Shown: positions 34,089 through 46,639, counted from the first letter of the stretch. The stretch: 64,000 nt of DNA from Archegozetes longisetosus (GCA_018873245.2 JAEMBT020000001.1:4092001-4156000); one strand, 5' to 3'. Notes: a model not told the origin generated them from the sequence alone. Numbers and translations: made by a program.

Positions 34089-36050
34089 TTAGAATTTGGT
34101 TATATTGCGTGGATTGCATTCACTTTTTTGGAAGAGTGGTAATATTTCGAGATCGGCGGGATAATTCTTGACCCAAATGGGGCCAGTATACGATTTTCCC
34201 AATTTTCGGTCAATCCAACTACCATTAGTTAAATATACATCTCTATGCGTTGCACCGGGAGTTACAACGGGCGCCACCATATACTTATCGCCTAACATGA
34301 ACTGATCATCTATTGAATAAGTGACTGAATCATTGGGATCTGACCACCAAAGGGGGCGGATTATTGGGTACCCATAATCCACTGCCTGTTGGGCCAATTC
34401 TTTAAATGTATCCGCGAACTGCTCGTGAAGCTCAACCATTTGTTTTGATACTCTTATTACCTATCGGTAAAATATAAATTCAAAATTATATAGTAATTTC
34501 GAATTTCTATGAATAATTTGTTGAAATACCTGGTCATCGTATTCCCAGGGAAGGATTGAAAATTGAAGTGATGGTAATAAGGCATTTGCCTCAACCCACC
34601 GAATGAACAGTTCTTTTTCGGGTAAAGTTTCATTACTATGATAGTTATTACCGGCGATCATATCTGGAAGAATAAAAGGATAGCCATAGAGTGAAAAATA
34701 AAATGCATTAGGAATAAGTGATTTAAGTCCTTTAGAATATTTCCAATCAGAGGCTTTATCGAGCATTCTCACAAAAACTGGTAATTCTTGTGAATGAAAT
34801 CCAACTCTAAGCTCGAGATCATTTCCTCCTGCTTTTGTTATCGATTCGGCAAAACTTTTTGAAAGATAACTTGGATTTTGTTGTTGTAATATTTGATTAT
34901 ATAATCTAAATCCAGGTATAAGCCATGGGATGATCTCTCCATCATCGAACTTGAATGAATGTATGCCATACTTATCTTTTAAATTTTGTAGTTTCTGTGT
35001 AAACCATTTCTGTGCGAATGGATTTGTAAAGTCAACAAATGCATACGGTCCACTAAATGTACTTAATGCCGGTTTTCCAGTATTACCCAATTCTATGAAA
35101 TATCTGTTTTTGATACCTATTATGATAAACGTTTCATTAATTTTGATAAAAACCGTAAGTTTCTAGTGAGAAATAAATTTTATAAACAACAATTTTATCT
35201 AAAAATAGAATTGTGTCCTATTCTTAGTAAAATATACTATTTGTTATACAATACCATCATCATAGACATTGGTACAAGACGGGGACACAAATTGATTGAG
35301 CCATAAAGTGGTTCTAAATCCTAAATCCTTTAAATCCTTAACCATTTTTGCCGGATCTGGAAATTTTTTGGTGCTAAACTCCAAGTCTCCATAGCAATGT
35401 CCCCATCCGGCATCGATTTCAAGTTGACTATTACTAAAGTTATTTGCAACGATTTCCTTCGCAAATTTGATAACAATCGATTGATTAATATTCCCCTTAT
35501 ATTTAGCCCAAGTGCTCCAAATGGGTTTAGTCATCATTAATAGATCTGGTATACCCAAAGGTTTTCCCAACCAATTTATAAGGGCATAATGTGATATTTC
35601 TCGCACATTTTCCGCTTCACACACTTCTAAATTTAAATACTTTGGTGAAGGAGTAGAATCGCTTCCGTTATATGGAAATTCATTGTATGATGCGCTAAAG
35701 CAAAGACTACCATTATTTGAGTTGTCGTATTTAACAAACAATGGTGTGGTCCTGTCGACAAATATTCCAGTTCCAGATGAACTGAACCAAAGCGGCTCTC
35801 TATTACACTCTGTCCATATTTATCACCAGATCTTTCAATATCTCCAGTGACATATGCCAATCGTGGACGATTTCCTGCATTGTTTAACATCCACCAGTGG
35901 TCATGCCCTGAACCATACCTTAAAGTTCAATTAAATCTTAATTTTCTGACATAAATTTAAGTAACTATACAAACCAATGATCTTTTAGTATATCAGTAAA
36001 GCATATTTCTGTCAAATCCGGCGAATTAACCCAACTTATCATACTACAAG
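34089..36050 (-). pseudogene. Glycoside hydrolase family 31, MYORG-like, 5'-truncated
   Basis: Alpha-glycosidase of the myogenesis-regulating glycosidase type, normally a membrane-anchored or lumenal glycan-trimming enzyme. Minus-strand exons: about 36050-35975, 35918-35255, 35116-34530 and 34460-34089, separated by GT-AG introns of 56, 138 and 69 bp. Visible motifs: PIWSTWAKYKGN, LEIDAGWGHCYGDLEF, HSFKFDDGEIIPW (nucleophile Asp region), FVRMLDKASDWKYSKG (acid/base region), YPFILPDMIAGN and LPSLQFSILPWEYDD, and a complete C-terminus ending NPRNITKF. The N-terminus with the membrane anchor is missing: the first exon seen (ICFTDILKDHW) runs into repeat A. A frame change near 35807 separates the YGSGHDHWWML part from FSSSGTGIFVDRTTPLF. 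Probably a pseudogene, unless the frame change is a sequencing error and the 5' exons lie elsewhere. Confidence 0.85.
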
Positions 36051-36064
36051 GTACGCTCTTGTGG

Positions 36065-36549
36065 TTAAATCGATTTGAATTGAGAAAATTTTTTAAATAA
36101 TAATTTTCAATAAAAATGTGATTATCAACAATGTAATATCAATTACAAAATCAAAATATGCTTGTCAATAATCAAAACATGTATTATTATATTATGTTTA
36201 TCTTTTGGTAAATTTTGGTAAGAATTTGTTTTTCTTGAATACCTAATAACCTATAGGTCTGTATTTTCCTAAAAACGAATTGATAGTAAATAAGTAAACA
36301 TGAAAAACTAGACATAAATGATGTCTTAGTTACTATTGGAATATCGAACTTTAAATGTTTATAACTTAGCCCACAGAAGGAATTTTGAGAATCCGCTTGC
36401 ATATTCTTAAATAGTATATTTAGATAGAAATTTAAGAAAATTTTGGTGGGTGTATCTAAAAATTTTTGAAATTAGGTTGTCATTTCATGCAGATAACAAA
36501 AATATATAAATATAATTGCTACACCAGCTTCACGGAAAGTAAAAGCCAA
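36065..36549 (+). repeat. Repeat A, copy 3
   Basis: Nearly full copy, TTAAATCGATTTGAATTG to GTAAAAGCCAA, but two of the three GC-rich boxes are lost (36450-36475). It joins the truncated glycosidase gene on its left to a Merlin fragment on its right. Confidence 0.85.
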
Positions 36550-37240
36550 CCTAACTGAGTAGTGATCTTTACCTAATCTTTTATCAACGTTTTGATAAAC
36601 TCGCGCACAGCCTGTGACTAAGATGCTCCCTTCTTCCATTCTAGTCTTTAATAAATAATCAATGACATCAGTCCTTCTATTCGGAACCCTAACCATGAAA
36701 ACCTGATGTGTGCCCGACAAACTCCTCCTATAATCCAAAGTCTACCAGTTTCAGTATTATAAAGCCTACCTCTATACTACTTACGATGGCATATCTGGGA
36801 TTCATCGAACTCAAAAAATGACTAAATGTTTTCCGTTTTCATCATAAAGACTACCTATTTTCTACGTTGAGAAACCACTATCATTTGAAACTCGTGTAAA
36901 TACTCGCACTATTCAATAGTAGTATTTTTATCTACTTTTGCCTTTAACTGCCTGTTTTTATTTTTGTCCTGCTATAAAACAAAGAATATGTAAACCCTGT
37001 TTTAAATTTATTTTTGAATTATGGAACCAAGTTCTAGTTGTTGGGCCTATCTTTTATGGCAAGTATTAAGGCTACATTTATAAGTGAAACCTAATCTTTT
37101 ACTATTATCATTAATTATTTTACATTAAAATTCTGGTGTACTGTGCAATAAGCCTACTAGCTGATAATTGCATCCTCATCTGACTTAATTTTCGAATTAA
37201 AGTTAGAAATAGTGAGCTCATTATAAAAATAATCTAAAAC
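36550..37240 (-). pseudogene. Merlin transposase fragment
   Basis: Diverged relative of the copy at 31471. Recognisable pieces on the minus strand: DYFYNELTISNFNSKIKSDE (about 37220), HQVFMVRVPNRRTDVIDYLL (about 36700) and SILVTGCARVYQNVDKRLGK (about 36600), where the second catalytic Asp is changed to Gly. The frame is lost at many places and the sequence stops at the repeat A border, before the catalytic Glu. Confidence 0.75.
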
Positions 37241-37399
37241 TACTGATCTGGGTTCGATTGTAGTTTTTAGGCACCGCCCACTTTCTGTGACCCTACCCAT
37301 CTAATATTTATATCGTTGGATTCACCTCGATGAGCTGAGTAAAACCCCACTTGACCCGGTAGCATCACCTTTGACTTGACCCTTGATCTTACTCTAAAA

Positions 37400-37550
37400 A
37401 TTTATTTTATGGCCCCTCATCCAAAATACGTGTTGCCGCAATCTGTCATTGTGACGGATTCGGTTCGCGTATATTCTGGATGTGAAAGATTAGGCTACTC
37501 TGCGCACCACAGCGTTTGCCACAAAGACATTTGTGTACCCCTCTAACCGC
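37400..37550 (+). pseudogene. Short Merlin transposase fragment
   Basis: Plus-strand reading gives VIVTDSVRVYSGCERLGYS, matching the second-Asp region of Merlin (compare SILVTDAARVYENI at 31700), then a stop. About 45 codons. The block CCTGAATCAACGATGTATAA at 38527-38546 resembles the subterminal sequence of the 31026 element and may be the far end of this one. Confidence 0.6.
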
Positions 37551-37860
37551 AAGGTGCACATAAATACAAATACGACGAAGCTCTAGACCGATAGCTTCGT
37601 GTATTTAGTTACTGGGATAGATTTTTAAAGCCTCTTGGTAGCTATGGTCACAAATTTAAACTGTTACTGAGCGATGCCGTCAGCGTCTATCCTAGTACTT
37701 ATAAACCGAGATAAGACTTTCCGATAGAGTGATCGCGGTCTTCTTGACTCGGGTAGGCAAGGACAATCCATTGAAAATTGTCCAGATCGCGAAATGCGAC
37801 ATGGAAGCGTTAAAACTTTATTATTCAATTACATCAAAGCGAAAATTTTTCCAGCTAACC

Positions 37861-37940
37861 CCCCGCGTATATATATATGTGTGTGATTTTCGATACTGAA
37901 TCCAACGATATATATATATATATATTGTGTGGGTGAGGTC
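37861..37940. repeat. AT/GT microsatellites
   Basis: TATATA and GTGTGTG runs on both sides of a short unique stretch, partly inverted relative to each other. Confidence 0.7.
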
Positions 37941-38242
37941 ATGAGATGCGGGTAGTGCAAAAAATCTACAATCCTACCCAAAATCAAAAGTATTGCACTC
38001 ATTATATTTCTCGTGACTGGACTCACTTGAATATAAACAATGAATAAATATAAACAAAACATGTGGCCAAAACAAATAACGTCTATCAGTTAATACACTA
38101 CTGTACGAATATTTTATGATCGTCATTTCTTTTAGGGATTAAGTCAAACATATCTTCGTAGTCGTTCCTGAGTAGCGCTGTAATATGTGATTCACATTCA
38201 ATATTCGCATGATCTAAAACTACCCGAATTTTCGGGATAAAA

Positions 38243-38527
38243 TGGTCAAGTAAGATATTGCTAGACTCAAAATGATGAGGAGAATAGCGTTTTAAATTTG
38301 GAGAAGATTGGCCACTCCCATCGGGCACTGGCCAGAGTTGACCATAAATGACCAGATGCGGGTCGGAAGTGGTCAAGTGAGGTATCATTGGACTCAGAAT
38401 ACTGAGGACAATCGTTGTCAAATTCAGCAAAGATTGGCCACTCCTGTCGGGTACTGTTCAGAGTTGACCATAAATGGCCAGTTTCGGGTCGGAAGTGGTC
38501 AAAGCAAGTATCATTGAACTTAGCTCG
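38243..38527. repeat. Tandem repeat, period about 126 bp, about 2.3 copies
   Basis: The marker TGGTCAAG recurs at 38243, 38370 and 38496, each followed by AGATATTGCTAGACTC or GTATCATTG-ACT variants; GATTGGCCACTCC and GAGTTGACCATAAATG recur once per unit. The short open frames here are by-products of the repeat. The GC content is higher than its surroundings. Confidence 0.8.
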
Positions 38528-38599
38528 ACGTCCTGAATCAACGATGTATAACACTTCGGCGTAGGCTATTGAGAACCCGAGTCCCTCTCCTACGATTCA

Positions 38600-39037
38600 T
38601 CCAAAGTTGATATTTTGGAAAATCACATTTGTCGACTATTCAGTACTATAGTTATTAGACTAACAAAGTTTGAGTGAGACAAAAATACACATATTCAATG
38701 TTTTTATCTAGCTTATTCATCAGAATTAAAAATTCTCATCAATTCTTCTTGAGAAATTTACTTAAATAATTCACATATCTTACAATAAATTTCAACGCCA
38801 ACCTAGTATCATGTTGGGCCCAGCATGTAGTTCATTCAAAAAGATGTAATAAAAACCCATTGATTCTTACTACTAGAAACCTTTCAGAAACTGGGTCGGA
38901 CGCTTTTGTCAAAGACTGTATAAAAGATTATTAGCAAAGAAAGTTAGAATATTTTAAAAACCGTTAAATAGTCGGTAAACAAGTGTTAGTAATCTTAAGA
39001 TTGATTTAATCGATTTAGCTAAAGGAAACAGTAATAA
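38600..39037. other. AT-rich gap
   Basis: Nothing recognised. Confidence 0.4.
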
Positions 39038-39242
39038 ATAAAAACGCTAGAAACGGGAAAATCCTATTTTTGTCGATGTCATAAAATGATCAGGAATAGA
39101 CATCAGGACACCCAATGAGTCCAAAATTGTCAAAATACTTATTTTTGACAATTATGCACTCATTAGGCGTCCTGATATCTATTTTCGATGATTTGATTAC
39201 ACCAACAATAACAGAATGTTCCCGTTTCTAGCGTCCTTATTT
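39038..39242. mobile_element. Hairpin MITE
   Basis: About 205 bp. Ends AAACGCTAGAAACGGGA and its inverted partner, and a long internal palindrome (CATCAGGAC, CAATGAGT, ATTGTCAAAA and inverted partners at 39103-39180). No coding frame; superfamily unknown; no clean target duplication. Confidence 0.75.
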
Positions 39243-41729
39243 GATAAGGTCAGAGAAAGTATTAAAGGAATACTCGATCGCTTTTGTATGAAGAAGGCAT
39301 GAAGTTATTAATAGGTTGATAGGAGGTTGCTATGAAGTGTTAATATGATATAAATAAATAATCACATTCAAACAAATCTCATTAATAGAGATGTGAACAG
39401 TATTACTTCAACAAACCTAAATAAAAGTGAAAAATTTCAAGAAAGTTTTAATATGAAGTTAATGATGTGGAAATGATTTTTTATCAATCGTTTTCTAACA
39501 ATCAAAATGTAAATATAATGCGAGTTTTTGAACAATTAGGATTAAAATTGCTACAATTAATTCTATTCAACAATATTGTAAACTTCGGAGTTCTTTTTTA
39601 CTTTAAGTGATCAAAATCACATAAATTAAAAGGGAAAAATCAAATGAAAATCAAACTCTGTCTGCCTTTGGAAGTTAAAAAATCTTTGAACCAGCGTTGC
39701 TGCTGTAAGTTTACCTAAAAGGTCAACTTTAAATATTGTAAGAGTTCTCTCTATGTTTAAGATTTGATTACATTCTAATAGTCATTAAAATTTTTGATTT
39801 TGTGAATCTTGATCTCATCTCGATCTTGTATGGTTCAATATAATTCCGTCTACTCTCGTTTTTTAAAAATTTATATTTCACACCCTCTCGTCTCGTGGCA
39901 ACTTATCTTAATTTTGAAACTATTGACCTTTTGTTTTGACATTAAGCTATACGATTAATCATGATTTTTATGTCGCATTTACATTGCAATTTTGATTTAT
40001 AATCAGTTTATTATTTGTAGTTAAAAAGTTTTCTTTAAGCAAATTTTCGTAAACTCTCCTGTTATTAATTTTCCCAAAAGTGATCTTGTCTTATATAACA
40101 AGACGAGATGACTCGAGATTCAGTGAGATTTTCCAAAGGGCTAAATCTCGTTTTTTTGACTACATTCTAAGTTTAATTGAAATTTCTACTTTGAAAGGTT
40201 CAAAAGGCTGATCTTCGATTCAAAAGGCCGAAGGGGTATAACCTCCGAACCTACAAATTCAAGAGGGTTAAAGAAAACAAATAGTAAAAATAAAGTAATA
40301 AAAGGCGGTAGAGTTCACTAATGAGAAAATTGATGATATACAAATTTGGAAGCATAGAATAATAACTTCAGTAGCTTCTGACCAAACATTTCGTGCACGA
40401 CCAAGGATCTAAGTCGGAGGACGCTTTAGCTTGCCTCTAGTAAATGAGTCAATCAAAGATTCTAATGTCAAGAGGCTCAGATCCGATGCAAAGCATAAAG
40501 AGTAAACACACATTAAAACCTAGCTTAATTTATCCTATTCATTCCATATTGTTTTTATCTATATATTAGAAATGATTTGACCTAGTACGATGAATATGAA
40601 TCCGTTTCATCAAGCTGAATTGAATGACACCAAGATCGTCAATTTAAGTCTATTTATAACAGAGATACATTATTTGACTTTGGATAACCTTGAGATCAGT
40701 ATTAATGTTCATATCTTGACGAAACAAGTTCGGCCATATATATGATAGTAGGGCATTTCATTCTATAAAATTTTCAAAGGCTTATAACGATTCAGGCAAA
40801 TTATTGCTCAATATGGATCAGAATTTTAAAAGACTAGGAAATTTGCTTAGGTAAAAGGTTTTCTTCACTTGTAAAACATAGATATTTGCTAACCTACTTC
40901 TCATTTTCGAGAAGAATTTCACAAAACTCTTTAATTTAAAGTAAGTGACTATTAAATCTAAATTTAAACACTCTTCCATTATTTAATTTTATATTTAAAT
41001 AACTAACTTTTACGTTATTGGACGCGATACTCGTCTTTTGCTGTCCAATCAGCAAAAAGGACAATTCTTCGAGAAATTCTCGCTTTATTTTTAACTATAA
41101 GCCTATTCATCGTCATAAAATTTGTCATTTTTGAGTAAACTTTAAATAAAATAGATATATTTATGAAAATTTTTCAAAATTTATAAAATGATATTTTAAA
41201 TTCTATGTTGAGCCTTAGTCAAGTTCAAGTAACTTGAGTGTGCGATGTTAAGAATAATCCGAAAGTGCATTATTCATAGCTATGAAATTATTTGAGTTTA
41301 GACTAAAATTTCTACTTAAAGTTATAAATTTAATGATGATTTAGAATTATCATTAAGTTATCACGACGATGGATAGTTGGCCCATTTTACGGCGGAAGTA
41401 GAAAATGAAATTTTGAAGAGAAATTAACTTTTGAAAATTTCCAACGGATTGTATCATAAATTAATCATAATTATGTTGCCATACGATATCAGAACGTTTG
41501 AAAATTGAAATAGTTTGTTATGCTTCATATTTCCTTCCGGTGAAACGCACACGCTCGTAACAAGGAGATGAAGTTTCGAATGAGTAATGCAATTTCTCTC
41601 AGATCCTATTCCTTTGCGTGAATTAGAGATAATTTAATAGCAATCTTGATCCTCAATAGATGTTGGAGAAATCAGTTGTAATTCCGTATTTGATGAATAA
41701 TTAGTCTGCAATAAATAGCAACATTTGGG
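39243..41729. other. AT-rich intergenic DNA
   Basis: About 2.5 kb without a supported gene, RNA or recognisable repeat. Confidence 0.5.
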
Positions 41730-41737
41730 TATAAAAG
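41730..41737 (+). promoter_or_regulatory. TATA box of the sushi-domain gene
   Basis: TATAAAAG, 99 bp before the ATG at 41829; a start of transcription near 41760 would fit. Confidence 0.65.
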
Positions 41738-41828
41738 GATTGCCCTGCTTGTAAAATAAGTATTGTAATTTACAATTTCATTCAATAAACAAGTGTTTTA
41801 ATAGAAATTCTGTTTCTAAAGTTATAAA

Positions 41829-43269
41829 ATGATTGCATTCTATGTAATTATAGCTGTATTTTTATCAATCAATATTAGATCGCTACTATGTGGAAGTTGT
41901 GGTACTCCAGAAGTACCAGAGTTCATGACAATCAGACCATGTTTAGAAAAATATGCGAACGGTTCTTATGTTGTCTATAGTTGTAGGTTTGATAAAATCC
42001 TAATCGGCGATCCTTTTAGAATTTGTCGGAATGGAATTTGGGAAAAACGTATTCCTCAATGTGGTAAGTGTTTGATTATTTGTGATATTACTTTAAATAA
42101 AATATTCTGATTTCGAATGAAAACCAGATTTACTTCTCAACACCAGTTATAAAAACTAAAATATTATTTGATAGATAGTTTTAAGTTTCAAAAATGATGT
42201 CTCAAAAGGATAAATAACAAAAACATTATAGATTCAGCTGAAATAAAAGTATTTTGGAAAGTTTCATCAAAAATTAAAGCCTTTTGAAAAAAATTATAAA
42301 TACTCCTAATATTATAATGATTTTTTAATTTAATTTTGAAAATTTCTAAGATCAAGTTTTTCTTTTTTTTCTGAAGTCTCTTTTAATAACAACTCGACTC
42401 TGAGGGAAATAATTCAACGAACAATCAGTAATGAAGAGATTGACAGAAAACTTAATAACAATACTAACATTTATAACGAAGGCCATCCATTCTATGTCGA
42501 TTCATGTGATAGACCACAAAAGTGTTTAAGTATGGAAGCGAACGGATCCCAAAGAATTTCATTTAATCTCATTGAAAATATTGAGTTTGAATTCCTTAAA
42601 ATGACATTGTTTGCTAACATTTCAAAACCAATTAAATTGATTCTCGCAGATGTCAACAAAAACTATATTAGTCAAATGGAAAATTGTGAACAAATCAGAA
42701 AACCAAACAATTTTTATGAAGTATTGTGCAGAAATAAAAACTCAAAAGATGTGACACCAGTATTGTATGTTCTAACAGAATCTTCAGTTTCAATTGATCT
42801 CAAATTATGTCAGTTAGAGGTTGGTGTCATCGAAGAAAAGTGTGGAGAATTTCAGAAACCTATTGGAAGTAAATCAAATGTGACAAATGATAGAAGTACA
42901 GCCACTTTCGGTTGTGATGATGGCTTGGAACCTATTGGTGATGAACATTATACGTGTGTACACGGGGAATGGAAGGCAGAGTCAGAAATGAACGGTGATA
43001 AAACATATGGTTTTTCTCAATGCGTAAATACCAGTGTTTGTCAAATAAGTCAATTACCTTATGATTACAAAAAATCACATTCTACAGATACTTACTATAA
43101 AAACGAAGATATTATCATTCCCGGAGATAAAGTTTTTTATGAGTGCTATAATAACTGTACATATCTCTGTCAAAATCAAAGTCACTTAAGCTATGAAGAA
43201 TACATTTGTACAGATAAAGGATGGACAATTCATGGATGTAAATGTAAATACGGCATTGTTGGATATTAG
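41829..43269 (+). CDS. Secreted sushi (CCP)-domain protein, 375 aa, two exons
   Basis: Exon 1 is 41829-42063, intron 42064-42376 (313 bp, GTAAGT...CTGAAG, phase 1), exon 2 42377-43269. A signal peptide (MIAFYVIIAVFLSINI) leads into a first CCP domain (residues about 23-79, CGTPEVPEF to IPQCG, with the usual paired Cys and a Trp before the last Cys). A middle region of about 170 residues with cysteines and several N-glycosylation sites has no domain I recognise. A second CCP-like domain follows (KCGEFQKPIG to FSQC), then a cysteine-rich third, possibly CCP (SVCQISQLPYDY to IHGCKC). CCP domains bind proteins in complement-like, adhesion and clotting systems; here the partner is unknown. The gene looks intact. 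Confidence 0.8.
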
Positions 43270-43616
43270 GATTTAATTCAAACTTCATAATTAATTTGCT
43301 TTACTTTGACTTTTACTAAATTTTGATCAAATTATGCTCAAATTTTTTGCCAATTTTACTCATTTACGACTATAAATCTCTTTTGCAATTTTGATTCAAA
43401 CTATCTTTAGCTTCCACAGAAACGTCTTCCAAACCCATTGAATATATAAGGTATATTGAGACGACTAGATTTTCACTCATTTTAACCCATCGGACTCAGG
43501 ATAATAGGATGCATATTCACTTATGTTTGGAACTCTTCTTACCCAAACCTCTGACTTAACTCCAACTAATTTAACTAAACTAAGTTAATATAAGTACAAC
43601 TTGATTTAGTTAGAGT
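43270..43616. other. Spacer and MITE target
   Basis: AT-rich 3' flank of the sushi gene; ends in the GTTAGAGT target duplication (43609-43616). Confidence 0.5.
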
Positions 43617-44137
43617 TAGGGTGACCACCCCGTCCCGTTTTTGACGGGACAGTCCCCGTCTTTTTAAAGATAAAAGACAGAAATCCCGTCATACCAAAAA
43701 CTCTCGACGGGACAATTAGTTGTCCCGTTTCTCAATTTTCATTTTAAAAAATATGCTTAGAAGTTATTTCTTAGAAATTCAAACATTGAATTTACTTTAT
43801 AAATGATAACGGATAAGAAATCCAGTCTAATGTTTTGAACATCTGTGGTTTAAAATCAAAAGTTATTGAATTAATCTTTTCTGCCTTGACATATCTGACA
43901 TAAACCATTATTTCTTACTTTTGAATAACCTTTGAAAGACACCATTTCTAAGAAAAAATATACTTTTGAAATCAACCATGGCTAATAGTTTTCAATGTTT
44001 TAATATTAGAATGTATTGTTTGACACCTAAATATCAGTAATGCCAAATAAAAACGGTAATTTTCTTTTTAAAAATGTAAGGGTCCCCCCTTTGATATTTT
44101 TGTCCCGTCATGAGTCAAGCCAGAGGTGGTCACCCTA
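43617..44137. mobile_element. hAT MITE, copy 2
   Basis: 521 bp with inverted ends TAGGGTGACCACC / GGTGGTCACCCTA and a perfect 8-bp target duplication GTTAGAGT (43609-43616 and 44138-44145). Homologous over its length to 25704-26202. The subterminal sequence repeats CCCGT/GACGGGAC several times. No coding frame. Confidence 0.9.
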
Positions 44138-44145
44138 GTTAGAGT

Positions 44146-45590
44146 TAGGTTGTGGGTTTAACGGTTATAGAGCGTCATACATTGGCATACACTCTATTAT
44201 TTGAGTTAAATTGATCAAAATTGATCAGAAAAGAATTACTCTATCAGCCATTATATAGTTTCGAGTGCATATAAAAACACATATTATGAACTCTTATAGT
44301 CGAATTATAAGACGAACACAAAGTTGGAATCTAAATCATGAATAAAAAAAGATTACTGTATGTTGCGCTCGAGGTAATATATTTTAGGCTTATTTATTTG
44401 ATCATACTTCGCAACTATTCGTCAGTTGCTTCATTTCTTAATTTAAACATATAACTATTTATTTCATAAGTATATTTAATTTTAGATTAATTGTATCTTT
44501 AATATAAGTCGTGTTTCTAGGAAATAATAAATATAATAAAGTTTCAAAGATTTATATCTTGCTATATTAATTTTTAAGAAAAATATTATGTTCTCCCAAT
44601 AAAAATGCTGAGCTTTATGTTCAAATCTGAAATTTATGCAATAGCCTTTAAGTCTCTAGTTTGAAACTTTTATACTATTTGACCATTTCAATTGAAATAT
44701 TCAGCTTCGTCTTTGTTATATCCATCAGGAGAATGGCTGACATATCGAGCATATCCTAAGATAATCTTTTACTATACCTCTTTATTTTTATAGTTTTCTT
44801 TTAAAATTATTGAAAAATCCTTTTATGCTAAATTTTTACTCCCTGATATCGAATTGTGTTACACGGTGTGTTATATACTCAGTTTTATGAATGACAACAC
44901 CTCTCAGCCTAAAAGCTGGAGAAAAATATCAAAGGTGTAACCCTTACATATAAAATTTTTATTTGAGCACATAGTTATACAATCAACATCATTAAATTTT
45001 AAGATAATATTTCTCTCATTAATTCACGATCTTTTGACACGTGGTCATGAAATTCTATACAACTCATATAAAATTTAAGTTTTATGTATAGCCCAGCTTT
45101 TACTTAAGAAATAGTTAGACGATTTCTTTCGTCTGTCCATAAATTTTCATTATATAGAACATCTGTTCGACTAGATCGTTTCCAATTGATTCACAATGAA
45201 ATTAAATACTAAATAAACCAAACGAGTGTGAATATGTTTATTTAAATCAATAATAACTTGATAATTATCAGGATAGGACTGGAGATTACAGCCTCCAGCT
45301 GAAGGGTCGAACTGGAGGCTAAAGAGATGGTTTAAAAGTTAGAGATTGGTATTCTTACTCAGTATATTTTAGTAGAAAAACGATTTTTAACTGCTATAAG
45401 TAATTGACTGGTAGAATATATTTAGACATAACTGTACTAGATTACTATTGTTATGTTGTATTGTGTTATAAGGTTCGTTACAAAACTTTTGACGCGTTTA
45501 TTTTCGGCTATAAAAATTTATATATAAAGTCTAGCGAGTTTTTAATTTGTTCTAATAAAAGATTAATATATAATTAACAAAATCTTTATT
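44146..45590. other. AT-rich intergenic DNA
   Basis: No supported feature. Confidence 0.5.
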
Positions 45591-45599
45591 CAAATTGTT

Positions 45600-46620
45600 A
45601 AATTAGCTACCTTTGGCCTTGATACACTTAGCGATTCTTTTCAGCGTACTTTCAACGAGTATTTTCACATTTCCCTATCATCCCAAAGTTCGGCACACAC
45701 TTTTTTAATTGCGATCACAAAGGCATTGCTATTTTTCGGGCTTAGAACCTCAAGTCTATTTTTCAATATAGCCCAGACATGTTCTATAGGATTAAAATCG
45801 GGACAACACGCTCCATTATTTTAATCTCATTAGCAGATATCCAATTCTTTATCAACTTTATAAATTTGGCGGTATGGGGTCGCGCGTTGTCCTGTTGAAG
45901 GACCGAATCATCACAATAGTAAGTCTTCATAGACTCCACTAAATTCTCATGAAGGATTCCGGTATGAAACTCTACATTGATAGAGTCGCGATCCACGAAA
46001 AGTGCAGTTAGTCCATTGATGTTCATTCCTCCCCAAACCATAAAAGATGGACCATGGGCCGATAAGGGCACTTTTGGCCGTATTTTACCTCATCAGCGAT
46101 TCTTATTACGATGAACCATAAAGTAGCTTACGTCCGTAAAACATACTTTAGACCAATCAGTATTTTTATTGGCCTCACACCAATCGACTCGGGCTTTGTG
46201 TCTTTATGTTAGCATTGGTATTCTTCGTGGGTAAATATCTTATACCCCAATTTTTTCAAATGATGCCAAATTTTGACCTGACTAATTTTGGTGTACCTTT
46301 ATCGACTGCCAGCGCTCCAAGTCTGGCCGCCGAATATCGTGGGTCTTTTTCTGACCAATTTCGAGAGAATATCGCAATGCATTTTGCTTAGTTTGGGTGG
46401 CCGTCCCCACCAGACTTTCTTTCGACGGTTAGATTAGATTTAATGGCTTTGAGAACGCGTTGGACAGTATGTTTGGATCTTTTAGAAACTTGCGCAAGTA
46501 AATTAAGATCCTTAATTCCGCGATTTAATGATTTGATTAAATTTCTAACTTTTCTCACTTATCTCAATCTATAGTTACCCTCTTCTGTTGAAACCTACTA
46601 ATGTTAACAATATTTAACTT
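45600..46620 (-). pseudogene. Tc1-type transposase relic
   Basis: Minus-strand pieces in order: DNA-binding part LLAQVSKRSKHTVQRVLKAI (about 46480), RSKSGGDGHP-like linker, first catalytic block WSKVCFTDVSYF (about 46140), MVWGGMNINGLTALF (about 46030), second block VLQQDNARPHTAKF (about 45885), and third block CCPDFNPIEHVWAILKNRL (about 45780) with the catalytic Glu. At least three frame changes or stops separate them. The Asp-Glu spacing fits the DD34E Tc1 group within the uncertainty of the indels. Terminal inverted repeats were not found. It is a different lineage from the intron-bearing relic at position 1. Confidence 0.85.
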
Positions 46621-46639
46621 AATCGCCGGTCCTGCCTCC

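Noticed and set aside
37861-37940. Possible promoter from TATATA runs
   Set aside because: Simple microsatellite; no gene follows.
38098-38554. Overlapping minus-strand frames with repeated LWSTL/EWPIF phrases
   Set aside because: Explained by the 126-bp tandem repeat read in frame.
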